Shown piece by piece: positions 27,724 through 64,000 of a DNA stretch of 64,000 nucleotides. The DNA comes from Apostichopus japonicus (taxonomy: Eukaryota > Echinodermata > Holothuroidea > Aspidochirotida > Stichopodidae): NCBI RefSeq assembly GCF_037975245.1, contig NC_092569.1:28162168-28226167 (forward strand). The letters are read 5' to 3'. How positions within the stretch are numbered: the first letter of the stretch is position 1; the number at the start of each line of letters is the position of its first letter. The position numbers were made by a program, and so were the translations under genes. Under the pieces are notes generated by a model. That model ran no database searches, had not been told where the DNA came from, and was given only the letters and a program-made list of their open reading frames with translations.

Positions 27724-27815
27724 AGGTTAGTTTGTCCGCATATGAAGCGGCAGGCCCGGTTTCGCATCCCGGTGGGGGTTGGAAGTCTTCCACTGTTCAG
27801 GATTTTCCAACTCCC
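27724..27815 (+). mobile_element. tRNA-like SINE fragment (plus orientation)
   Basis: GGTTAGTTTGTCCGC resembles an A-box/D-arm region. CCCGGTTTCGCATCCCGG resembles a B box with one inserted base. The body CGGTGGGGGTTGGAAG and the TTCCAACTC end match the inverted copy upstream. CTAT repeats follow at 27,817-27,850. Confidence 0.6.
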
Positions 27816-27850
27816 TATCTATCTATCTCTCTATCTATCTATATATAGAT

Positions 27851-28738
27851 ATATTCAATATATATAGAAATATATTCCAAATCTCAAATAAAGGGGAAAT
27901 GCTCAAACTTAAGGGAAACGATTATACGTTTATTTAGTACATTTGGGTTATATTTTGGCTGTTATTTTCAAGTGAAGCATATTATAGCTGAGAAGGTATT
28001 ACTGTTCAGTCTGTTATTATAACCATTGTGTATAACCATTATTATGTATAACCATTATAACCATGTAGCATATAGATAATACGGGGTGCTAGTGAAGTCA
28101 ATGGGAGTTTAATTAACTAAATAAAGGGGATTGTCGGTTTTAGAAACCAGTAAGTATAATCAACACGATTACTTACCTCTTACTTACCTCAAGCCCTAAT
28201 GTTTCTACTTTTTTTTCTCCTAAATAATAATTTATGAGTGGATAAGTCAACCTCTTGGCATAACGAGTGGGTTGAAACAATATATACACGTTTTAATCAG
28301 TGAAAGAAATTGAGAAATAAAAAAAAATAGCACGGTTATGCTCTTGGGGATATTTTTAAGTCTCTTTTTTCAGCGTCTGTTAGTTTGACAAATAAGCATC
28401 TGTACAGTGTTCTATATTTGGGGCAGTGCACACGTGATCCATCTCAGGTTGGAGATTTGGACGCAAAGTGAATCCTTTGCGCCACAACCATGTTCGTAGA
28501 TACCTTAAAAATGTGGGGAGTTGAAGTTATTTCAAGTTGTTATTTTCTCTTATCATGGCGCATCCTGGGTGAAGCTGCATTTTCGGGTTATTTGGGATAA
28601 ATATATGAAACCTCTAAGCTGCTCTTTTAAGACACTCAAATATAACATTACAAGGCCTAAATTATCGACGGGTTTGTCCAAGATTGATTTCAACCCCAAC
28701 CAGTTAAACCAACTCAATATGATCCTCTGTTTAACACC
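27851..28738. other. Intergenic, no gene seen
   Basis: AT-rich with no clear exon, RNA gene or repeat boundary. One unremarkable plus-strand ORF runs into the neighbouring transposon. Confidence 0.35.
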
Positions 28739-28746
28739 CCTTCAGC

Positions 28747-29392
28747 CAAGGGCGGCGGAACCGGGGGGGGGCACAGGGGGCACGTGCCCCCCCACTTTTC
28801 CTCAGGTTAAAAATGTGCCCTTTTTCTACATAAAAATTGAGGTGTCTTAAGTTAGCAAGAGGCCAGGGAACCAGAATGAACACTCGGGAAGGGCCGTTTC
28901 CGGCCATCTGAGGGGTTTGTAAACCAAAAATTTTCTTGTACGCTCCGCGCCAACCAATGGTGGCGCTCCGCTCAGATAGTCGTGCATACGACTTTGCAAA
29001 TCCTGGCTACGCCTCTGACTTTTAATGATTTTCTGTGGGTCAAACTCAAAGCTATTTCGAATGGAAAAAATTTGTTAAGATATAAACAAGATATAAACTC
29101 TAATTCGGAAGATTCCTACATTAGCAACTAGTATGATTTCACCTCATTTTGTCTCAAAAGAAAACTTGTTCCTTGTATCCCAATTTGCACATTGGATATT
29201 GCAGTGCTAGTATGCATTTTTCTTTGGGGGGGGGGGGGCGTTGATGGAGTGATGTGTATACGCAAATAAGATAATACAATAAGAGTTATACTAGGGTACA
29301 AAATATCAGGCTGCATCAGTCCAATCGAATTTCTGTAAAGTGCCCTTTGATGTCGGTGCCCCCCCAGATTAAAAGTGCTTCCGCCGCCCTTG
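28747..29392. mobile_element. hAT-like nonautonomous element with perfect 8-bp TSD
   Basis: Ends CAAGGGCGGCGGAA and TTCCGCCGCCCTTG are perfect inverted repeats, flanked by CCTTCAGC on both sides (28,739-28,746 and 29,393-29,400). 646 bp. The module at 28,890-29,015 (CCGTTTCCGGCCATCT; GCTCCGCGCCAACC; AAATCCTGGCTACGCC) is shared with the 7,000 and 43,163 elements. No transposase. Confidence 0.92.
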
Positions 29393-29400
29393 CCTTCAGC

Positions 29401-30660
29401 CCCAACCCCAACGCCAGCCTTGCATAAAGTCTGTCACCAACCTCACCCCCTCCCTTTTCTCGTCTCCTTTTCCTGCACCCCTTTCCCAGTTAGCAATAGG
29501 GCTACGTCATAATTTGAATGAGCTCTTTTCACATAAGGATATCGGAAGCGGTAGGGTCTACATGTCAAATAAACAGTTGCATGGAATTAAAATACAAATT
29601 TTCAAAAGATCAAGTTACACTGTTGTTTACAATAAAATAAATACTTAATTGCATTCATCAAATAAGTGGATTAAATGTAACTAATTTGTGGGGGAGGGGG
29701 GAAGAGCTGACACCTTACCGCCAATTTGTGTATATATGCGTCTGTATTTCACATTCATTGAAGGCTTGTTTTTTTTTTACCGCCCCTTCATTCCTGGAAC
29801 TGTGAACCAATCAGCGTACATGTTTATGTGGCGTATTTGTTGACCATTTAGCAGACGACAAATTGTCTACACACTACAGTATACATAACGTGCGGATAAT
29901 ATACTTCGCTTAGTAAACGGAGCTTTGCGCACAAAGTGTGTGTCGAAATCGAGAGCACAATTAAGTCAGTATCGGAACCCTGTGCCTACAGGCCTACCGC
30001 TGCACCAATGTGTTGCAAATTGTAGCAATTTACAAAGGCGGTAATTCCAACAGGGTTTACTAGGGTAGTACGATTTTTGGAAGTTTTGTTTGGATGAAGC
30101 CATTTCATTAACTGCTGCAGTGTATGGAGAAATGGATGCCCAGCAAATCTTAACAGTATTGGTACGGATTGGTAAAATAACGATGCAATTGCTAGGCCTA
30201 AGCTAGGGCCTAGGCTTACGTTAGGGTCTAATGTCACTGGCCCTAGCCTAGGATCGGAACTAACATTTATTAGACAGTAAATTACGAAGGCCTAACGTTG
30301 GACCAAACTTAATGTATTTGTTGCATACGTCATTTGTAGGGTGGCAGTTAGTTAGGACAGCCCAAGGCTAGGCCTAGTCTGTTTTGAAGGATTTTAAATT
30401 TATGTGCCTGCAGGCTTTCGTCAGACACTGAAATTTTATAGCAGTAGAAGAAATCGGCTAGGCCATACGTTAGGCACTAGTAACAGTCTGCATGGTCAAT
30501 TGTTGGAGTAGCTAGGCTAGGACTATATCCTAACGTTAAGCCCACGTTAGTCAAGCGTTTCAAAAATATTTCTACCCTTTAGGGCCATCCCATCATTCGA
30601 AAATCTGCCCTTTAGTTAGACTAAGAGGGGTTCATTTTTTGCCACTAGCCACTTCTGCAC
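29401..30660. other. Intergenic; possible promoter-like patch
   Basis: Around 29,800-29,815 is GAACCAATCAGCG (a CCAAT box), followed by moderately GC-rich sequence. From 30,190 it is rich in CTAGGCCTAGG-like motifs. No ORF or cDNA-like structure supports a start site. It is one candidate region for the missing 5' end of the downstream gene, on position only. Confidence 0.2.
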
Positions 30661-30664
30661 CTTT

Positions 30665-31020
30665 CAAGGTCCCAGGTAAAGATTTACCATGCTTTCATTT
30701 ACTACACTTTTACCATGGTTATACCATGGTAGACCTATGGTAAGAGCGTAGTAAATATGTGGTAAGTTACCATGGTATATCATGGTATTTTGGCCCTATG
30801 GTCATGGTATTACCATGGTATACCATGGTAACTTACACCAAAAATACCATGTATTTACCATGCTTCTACCACATGTTCACCACAGAATTACCACAGTGAA
30901 TATTGAAGACATCAAAGTTGCAGTGTATTTACCATGACTTTACCATGGTATTACCACAGTAAATTTAGCATACTTTAACTATGGTACAGTATACCTTGGT
31001 ACAATACCACACTTTTACCA
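30665..31020. repeat. Cluster of self-complementary TACCATGGTA-type motifs
   Basis: Dozens of imperfect TTACCATGGTA, TACCATGG and ACCACAGTAA motifs on both strands, including ATTACCATGGTATACCATGG near 30,809-30,828. The block is almost entirely made of these short palindromes with no fixed period. Confidence 0.75.
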
Positions 31021-33360
31021 CACTCATAGTTCAGTTGTACACAGTTGCATCTCCAATACTACAAACTTGCTTAATTTGGTCAGACAGATTCCATCATGGA
31101 TTATCCTCGAGCAATGATTTAACTAGTTGATATAATTAGGGGAACTGATATGATTATCAGGCTGGAACATTAGCCTGTGTGTTATGTAATCAATTCGCCA
31201 AGCCTAGCAAAGGGAACGAGCATGGAAAAGTCTCTTCCTCAGCTCAAATTTCCCCTGATCTACTGCAAGAGCCTATTGAAATGCCTGAGGCAGGTACAGT
31301 AAGCTGTTATGGCAGTGGTATTTAATTAAGGGCACATTTTCAAATGACACGCCTATTCTGCATTTGCTGTGCCCCTGAAAATGGCACACTTGTATCCTGA
31401 AAACCTGAAAATCCAACCAACAAATTATCATACAGTATACATTCTTATGAATTCAACAATAATAATTTCAAAGTTACAATTTATTATCTTTTTTTCCCCT
31501 ATAGCTATGACCTTGGTTTTTAGGAAACTGCAAAGGGCAACAAAGGCTTGTTTAGTGCACAATAATATTCCTCTGAGGACTGACATAAAGACCGTACTCA
31601 ATCTGTACATGTTGTAAAAGCTGATCCAGATTAGAAATTGCAAGGCATCGCCTGTGCAAAAATTTTGGTGTATTAAGTTATCAGTTCTCTTAAATTCAGT
31701 ACCTGATCTTCATCAGCTGCTTTAGAATTATTTCCAAGGGTACTTACACTGGTACCAGATTTGATATTTAACTAAATCTAATATCTTCATTTCACAGGGA
31801 AATAAGTACTTATACTGCAAGGAGAAAACATAATTTGATTCAGTACTAAGCAGACCATTTAAAGTCTCAAGCCAGGCGAAATCTCTCAGGCTAATCATGA
31901 ATACCAGTCTTGCTGTGCTGCTAAATTCTTCTAACAGAAAAAAAAGAAAATGATGATAAAATCAGCAATAATTTATGACTTTTCAATCCACTACAGAAAT
32001 AGTTTTGAACACTTGCCTGTTTTTATGGCTGATGAAGAAATCTGTACATCAAGTGAGAATCTGAAAAGTCTTTTCAAACAGTTTTGTAGAGACTTGTCTC
32101 CAATGAACTCTTGTAATTGTACAAATCCAGTCCTTTAAAAAGAGGAGGCCATTTTTCAAGTTAATTGAACAAATGCTGTAATTGGTATTTCTTCACAATG
32201 CCTTATATTTCCTTTTTCAGGCCATCTTGCTATCCTTATTTGACTCAAGATGTGAGAGTTGTCAGTCTGGTTCGTATTTTTGTTTCTTTTTCAAACCCCG
32301 AGAGTAGCGGTAATGATAATTTCTGCAAAGTTAAGAACACAGATAACTCAAGAAGTATCTAGCCTTATGTGATGTTGGAGAAACAGAAACACATTGGTCC
32401 TGCAATACTTTCTTCAGCAATAAACTGTAAAAAATGGAATGTTATTTGGAAAAGTATACATCCTACATTTACACAGTTTATCTGTTTCATATGAAATACA
32501 GTGGACAAAGTGCTTTTCTATGACATTAAATTTGATTGTTTTGATTCTATAACAAGAAGAATTTTGTTTTTTTGAGTTTGCTGGTAAGGTATTGTATTTA
32601 GAGTTCGAGTAAATCAGGAGAACTGAGTAAAATATATTGTAACGATAGCATGGTTGTGTATGAAGAACAATTATCTGCGTTGACACTGGTCAAACACAAT
32701 ATTGTATGGATTCTTTAAATATCTGAACACATTTTCACTGAATCGTAGAGCAGATAGCCTAGTTGTGAAGAGGATTTTTGGATGGCTGAAGTACTTAATT
32801 TAATACATACAGTAGCAAACTAGGAGAATATTTTCTGCATGCTTTAAGTCATACTGAGTTTTAAATTTGGTGATATTTTGTTAATGAGTCTGGTAACAAC
32901 ATAGTGAATGATGTCATCAGTGCAACTCATCTGAAAATATATATCCTTTCTTTCTTTACAATGTTTGAATTATTCATAGAGGAAAAGTAGTATATTAATT
33001 AGTACTTGTACAAAAAAAGTTTGCATTGTGATGAAATTCAAACTACAAAAAGCATCGACAAATGAGCAGGTTTCAAGGATTAATCCATGAAAATTTTGTA
33101 ATAGCCTGTGATAAAAGCTTTAGAGGAATCTAAGTTTTAGTCAGTCAAAATAGGTTTCCACTCAATCAGACATATTATCCTGAGTAATAGAGACAAAATA
33201 TTCCATTATATACAATATAACTTCAGTGCAGGTCTTCTTGTTTAGGTTTTTCTATTACTTGATAAGTTGTAAGGAGTTACTCAACCAAAACATGTTCCTT
33301 AAATTTCATGTAAACAATGTTCTGAGCATCCTTGGATGACATTCAGCATCATTTGGTCCT
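31021..33360. other. Intergenic or upstream intron, no exon identified
   Basis: Unique-looking AT-rich DNA. I searched for a signal-peptide exon ending in phase 1 ahead of exon 1 and found no convincing candidate. Confidence 0.35.
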
Positions 33361-33374
33361 AGACAAATTTGTTT

Positions 33375-33905
33375 ATACACATGATAAGTTGTTTGAGATC
33401 ATTAAAGGCTTATGTTTTTTTCATTGAGTTGTGTGAATTGTACTTGTTTATACACGTAATATGTTGTTTGAGATCATAAAAGGCTTATGTCTTATGATAT
33501 GTTGTTTGAGATCATAATAGTCTTATGTTTTTGCATTGAGTTCTGTGTTGTACTGGTTTGAACACAATATGTTGTTTGAGATCATAAAAGGCTTATGTGT
33601 TTGCATTGAGTTCTGTGTTTTACTTGCTTATGCATATATGATATGTTGTTTGAGATCATAAAAGTGCTATGTTTTTGCATTGAGTTGTGTGTTGTATTTG
33701 TTTAGCAACATGTTGTTTGATATCATAAAAGTGTTATGATTTTTTCATTGAATTGCGTGTTATACTTGTTTAGCAACATGATATGTTGTTTGAGATCATA
33801 AAAGTGCTATGTTTTGCATTGAGTTCTGTGTTGTATTTATTTACATGATATGTTGTTTGAGATCATAAAAGGCTTATGTTTTTGCAGTGAGTTTTGTTTT
33901 GTATC
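33375..33905 (+). repeat. Diverged tandem array, 8 copies of about 65-73 bp
   Basis: The core TTGTTTGAGATCATAAAAG recurs eight times (first near 33,388, last near 33,846), with CATTGAGTTGTGTGTTG-like sequence between. One interval is short (about 40 bp). Units vary in length and sequence, so the array is older than its neighbour. Confidence 0.85.
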
Positions 33906-34094
33906 TGTAATACTGATCTCATGGTCTCATTGGTCTGTGTGACTTCAAGGTCCAGTCACTGTTAACTGATGCAGCTCAACGTTGTGCTTAAGGCATATCA
34001 ATTGTCAAATCATTAAATGTGGTGTAATAGAAATATAACCTGGACTGCTAGAAGTGCACTCTACAGCATATCAAAATAAATGTTGAATGTTAAA

Positions 34095-34985
34095 GTGCAT
34101 TTTATGGTAGTTATCTGGTTATCAATATCATACTTCTTTATACTCATACTGCTTTATGTCATCCAAACATGAGTGCATTTTATGGTAGTTATCTGGTTAT
34201 CAATATCATACTTCTTTATATTCATACTTCTTTATGTCATACAAACATGAGTGCATTTTATGGTAGTTATCTGGTTATCAATATCATACTTCTTTATATT
34301 CATACTTCTTTATGTCATTCAAACATGAGTGCATTTTATGGTAGTTATCTGGTTATCAATATCATACTTCTTTATACTCATACTTCTTTATGTCATCCAA
34401 ACATGAGTGCATTTTATGGTAGTTATCTGGTTATCAATATCATACTTCTTTATATTCATACTTCTTTATGTCATACAAACATGAGTGCATTTTATGGTAG
34501 TTATCTGGTTATCAATATCATACTTCTTTATATTCATACTTCTTTATGTCATTCAAACATGAGTGCATTTTATGGTAGTTATCTGGTTATCAATATCATA
34601 CTTCTTTATATTCATACTTCTTTATGTCATTCAAACATGAGTGCATTTTATGGTAGTTATCTGGTTATCAATATCATACTTCTTTATACTCATACTTCTT
34701 TATGTCATCCAAACATGAGTGCATTTTATGGTAGTTATCTGGTTATCAATATCATACTTCTTTATATTCATACTTCTTTATGTCATTCAAACATGAGTGC
34801 ATTTTATGGTAGTTATCTGGTTATCAATATGATACTTCTTTATACTCATACTTCTTTATGTCATACAAACATGAGTGCATTTTATGGTAGTTATCTGGTT
34901 ATCAATATCATACTTCTTTATACTCATACTTCTTTAAGTCATCCAAACATGAGTGCATTTTATGGTAGTTATCTGGTTATCAATT
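34095..34985 (+). repeat. 78-bp minisatellite, 11 full copies plus a partial, abutting exon 1
   Basis: Units start GTGCATTTTATGGTAG at 34,095 and every 78 bp to 34,953. They differ only at a few positions (TCATAC, TCATTC or TCATCC before AAACATGA). As 78 is divisible by three, one frame stays open as a 26-residue repeat. The array ends at TTATCAAT, just before the TTCCTCAG acceptor of exon 1. Confidence 0.97.
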
Positions 34986-34992
34986 TCCTCAG

Positions 34993-60878
<25,886 letters not shown>

Positions 60879-63841
60879 GTAATATATATCACATATGGTC
60901 TGATTCTACATGGTTGGAAAACACTGTTCATCAAATGTATCGTTGGATTTGTATTTTGCAATTTAATTTCACTTTACTCACTCAACTGCACTCTTGCTCT
61001 ACCGTGTCTAGAGCATCTGGTAATCAGAGCCGTATATAGAGAGAGTTTGGCCAACTGGCGATTTGTGACGTCACACGCAAACCATGGGCATCAAAATAGG
61101 TCCAGTTGTCGTTACCAGTTGCGCGAAACACGAAAAACACCACACACAATATATAGCAGCTTTGCACACTGTGCTCGTTGCGAACAAACGAAGCGACTCA
61201 GAATGTCAGATTTTGACAGGCATACGAGGAACAAAATGGATATCAGGTAATGAATTAGAGTATGCGTTAGTTAATGACATTTACGTTTATCTTCACACCT
61301 GAAATGCATAGAAAACTAGCTGAAAACCTGTCATTACACTTGTTTTATTTTACGCCTCATAGTCATAGTACAAACGAAAAGCACACATCACAGTCCTGGC
61401 TAGGCTAGATTACAGACGCACAACTATAGCATCAGGCCTGCATTAATAGATCCTTCAATTAAATAAAGTAGGCCTACACATAAAATGACAATTTATGCTT
61501 CACTGATCTTTTCAGGGTTGCCAAAATGTAGTTGTACCAGAGGTCATTGTATTAAACTCCAGAAGTTACATAGTAGGATTAATATTCGGCATAACTTTTT
61601 CTCTAAAGTCTAATACAACTTATACAATGGTTGTGAATGGATGGAATGGTTTGCCTGAGAAGGTTGAATTGCAAGTAGTGTGAATGGGTTTAAGAATACT
61701 TTGGATGAGTACATTAAGCATTGTAATTGGGTATGACATTTGATGTCCTCGGTTTTATTCCTCTCATATAGCCTTAGGGTCCTTAATGGGGACTTGAATG
61801 TCTCTCCTGGTCTTTTTTTCTTCTAAACTAAACTATATACTTGAGTGTAGGAGTTAGCAATAGTTGGGAGTCTGTGGGCAAACCTAAGACTGATATTGTG
61901 GTGTTAATTTCTCAGGAATGTAGTACTAGGCTATAGTAGGTGCAACAGATTGAATGGGTCTGTCGAGAAAAAAAAAAACCTGCAACAACTGAATACTGGT
62001 GTATGTTGTAGCTTATGTATTTTCCATTAACATATATACTATACGGTCATGTCCTAGGTTTCATGGATCACACTGACATAGTGTGCCTACTTGTCAGTGT
62101 TGTCAACTGAGGACAGGGCTGATGACATCATTCAGTTTGTTATTATGCAGACAGCAAATGGCCATAATGATAATTATTAATTGTTACTTATTCTTCATAC
62201 TGCCCTTACTGGCCTTACCTGAACAGTGGTGTATAAAAATGCTAGAAGTCGTTAAGCTTTTCATTTAAGAATCGTTTCAGCCTGTCCTATTTCAAACATA
62301 TGATTGGCAGGTTTCCACGTTACATAGCTTATCAAAATGGAGCTGTTCTGTAAAGCAAGAAAATCACACATATGCATGCATACAAACACTCTCATATATA
62401 ACAATTTCTGAATATCTTTTCAGCTGCCCAAAGGTACTGGAATGCAAGCTCTGTTGGGTGAATTAAAAAACCCTCATTGTACTCTTTTATCATGGTCAGC
62501 GTAGCTGGAACCAGCAATGATGGTGATGTGGATTTGACAGTACCTAGACAAGAATTCAATAGATGCTTTGTGTTGAAGTGGGTTCAACTTGCTCAAGGCC
62601 ATGACAGGATGACGACTAGACATCAGGATGAATTATCTGTTGCAGAGCTCTATAAACCAGGCAGTTGTTAAAATATCCATTGGGTGACCCTCACAGTCTA
62701 CCAGGCACTGCATCGCATAAGCAAAATGAAGTGTGTGTGATACCTTCATCTTATGAGAGTGGAATGGTATCAGTGTGGCCTCTGTCAATTTGGCTTCAAG
62801 TCTTTGTTTTCTTGAAAGCTGAGAAGATCTTTCATTGGTTTCACACTGACCTCTGTACTTGACAATTCATGTGTATTTGCCAGCTCAGGAGGAAGCCAGA
62901 TTTTAATTACATTAACCAATGCTGACTTTTTTTTGGACATGTGGTACATCTGCAAGGAGGTGAAGGAAGCAGTTGGAGTTGCATGGATGTGGAATCTTGT
63001 TGATAGTCTGGCAGTCTTATCCACAGATTATCCCAAAGCTTCTCCACATTGCCACATTCAGAACTTATTACATTGATAAACTTGAAAATTGCAGGAATCT
63101 AACGAAGCACCCATCAAGGGAATTTGTTTGTATAATTATTGAAAGCTGTGACCTTCTGATGTGACAGACTAATGTGAAATAAAGGGCAGTAGATTACCTT
63201 GTAAATGAACCTTGTTATTGTTTGATTGTATCTAATGTTTGCAAAATTTTAAGTTGCATGCTACCAATTGAAACATAATTCTTTCTCTATTAATGGGATA
63301 TAAATACTTCTCCTTAAAGGGTGTGAAGACTCCCGCACAAAGAAACGTCTCATGCCGGTTATCTGACCTAGTTTCGAATGCGGTGTAACAGAAGTGTTAG
63401 ACACCACCATTGATCCCAGAAAATACACATACAGCTTGCTACCATCTGTAAATAGACATTAGTGTACAGTCAATACAAACATCACAGTCAATACCCACAA
63501 CACAGTGCACATAGCAGCGTGGACATCTCAGGTCTAGATAAAAGATAACAAGGTATCAGGTTTCATTACTGTCTGCATTTTGTAGCGACACAAAAAAAAC
63601 TTCACTTGCAAGCAACGGAAAGTAAACTTTTTCAGAGCGCGGCATGCGGTTTAGGGCAAGTCTTCAATACCTTTAAATATACTGCATCGGTTGTTGTCAC
63701 TTGATCATTTGCTTGTGTGTGAGCTAAACAGCTTAAATAATATGTAAAAAAATAATACAAACTTTCAAATTGCCAGATATTTACTTGCTCAAAATCATTA
63801 TCCAATCATGATTTGTTGCTATCCTTGAGTCTATTATTCAG
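60879..63841 (+). other. Probable long intron, no firm exon
   Basis: Follows the donor of exon 22. It contains a palindromic TGACGTCA (61,066-61,073) in a locally GC-richer patch with a short open frame (61,084-61,302), and a hydrophobic frame near 62,160-62,268 that is out of phase with exon 22. Neither is supported as coding. Confidence 0.35.
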
Positions 63842-63879
63842 ATGATGAGGCAGATTCCCTTCAACTCTCCATGATGAAG
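63842..63879 (+). CDS. Possible small downstream exon of the same gene
   Basis: A 38-nt segment between ATTATTCAG and GTAAAA. Read in phase 1 (the phase left by exon 22), it is open and encodes Asp-Asp-Glu-Ala-Asp followed by SLQLSMMK, ending in phase 0. It is very short and matches no domain. The support is splice borders plus phase only. Confidence 0.3.
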
Positions 63880-63982
63880 GTAAAACCTTATATCTTAACC
63901 AACTGCCATTGAGTGTCCATTTGAAAGTTTCAAACACACAAGTGCATTGATTAAAACAAAGACTTTATTGCTGTGGTTGCAG

Positions 63983-64000
63983 GAACTGGATTTCAGTCTA
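63983..64000 (+). CDS. Possible start of a further exon, cut by the window end
   Basis: After TGTGGTTGCAG the last 18 bases are open in phase 0 (Glu-Leu-Asp-Phe-Ser-Leu), which matches the phase in which the candidate at 63,842 leaves. Too short to assess. Confidence 0.2.

Noticed and set aside
62083..62268. Hydrophobic frame as a transmembrane exon of the large gene
   Set aside because: It would need phase 2 entry, but exon 22 leaves in phase 1. In phase 1 a stop follows within a few codons of the acceptor-like site.

Overview
The window is animal genomic DNA: AT-rich, intron-rich and full of transposon debris, AT microsatellites and minisatellites. The only long, well-supported gene encodes an extracellular mosaic protein of WxxW, LamG-like, immunoglobulin and F5/8C (discoidin) domains. 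That repertoire, with a THAP-type finger remnant and a PAN/Apple-like exon, suggests a marine invertebrate deuterostome, most likely an echinoderm. The taxon is an inference; the sequence does not name the species.

Layout. Positions 1 to 34 kb are gene-poor. They hold a 193-bp direct repeat, an SINE with a U2-snRNA-like head split by a foldback MITE (2.36-2.9 kb), a 26-copy 47/49-bp satellite (3.75-5.0 kb), a THAP remnant (6.6-6.8 kb, minus), hAT-like nonautonomous elements (7.0-8.3, 16.9-17.6 and 28.7-29.4 kb), a probable PAN-domain terminal exon (12.0-12.3 kb, minus), an inverted pair of tRNA-like SINE pieces (27.4-27.8 kb), a cluster of self-complementary TACCATGGTA-like motifs (30.7-31.0 kb) and two tandem arrays (33.4-35.0 kb).

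From 34,993 to at least 60,878 on the plus strand, 22 exons can be joined with GT/AG borders and matching phases into about 2,590 codons without a stop. Domain order is WxxW, LamG, Ig, WxxW, WxxW, LamG, Ig, F5/8C, Ig, Ig-Ig, five near-identical Ig-Ig exons, Ig. Every domain border is a phase-1 intron; introns inside the WxxW and F5/8C domains are phase 0. The 5' end (signal peptide) was not found and the 3' end probably lies beyond the window; weak exon candidates sit at 63.84 and 63.98 kb.

The most striking part is the cluster at 54.8-60.2 kb: five copies of a 630-nt frame-neutral exon, duplicated with their introns. They differ at a few sites in mosaic combinations, which points to unequal crossing-over or gene conversion. 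The first Ig of each copy has lost both disulfide cysteines that the flanking single-copy exons keep, and the second Ig has gained an adjacent Cys-Cys pair. The protein is plausibly secreted or on the cell surface and heavily N-glycosylated. A recognition, adhesion or mucus/matrix role is inference from domain content only.
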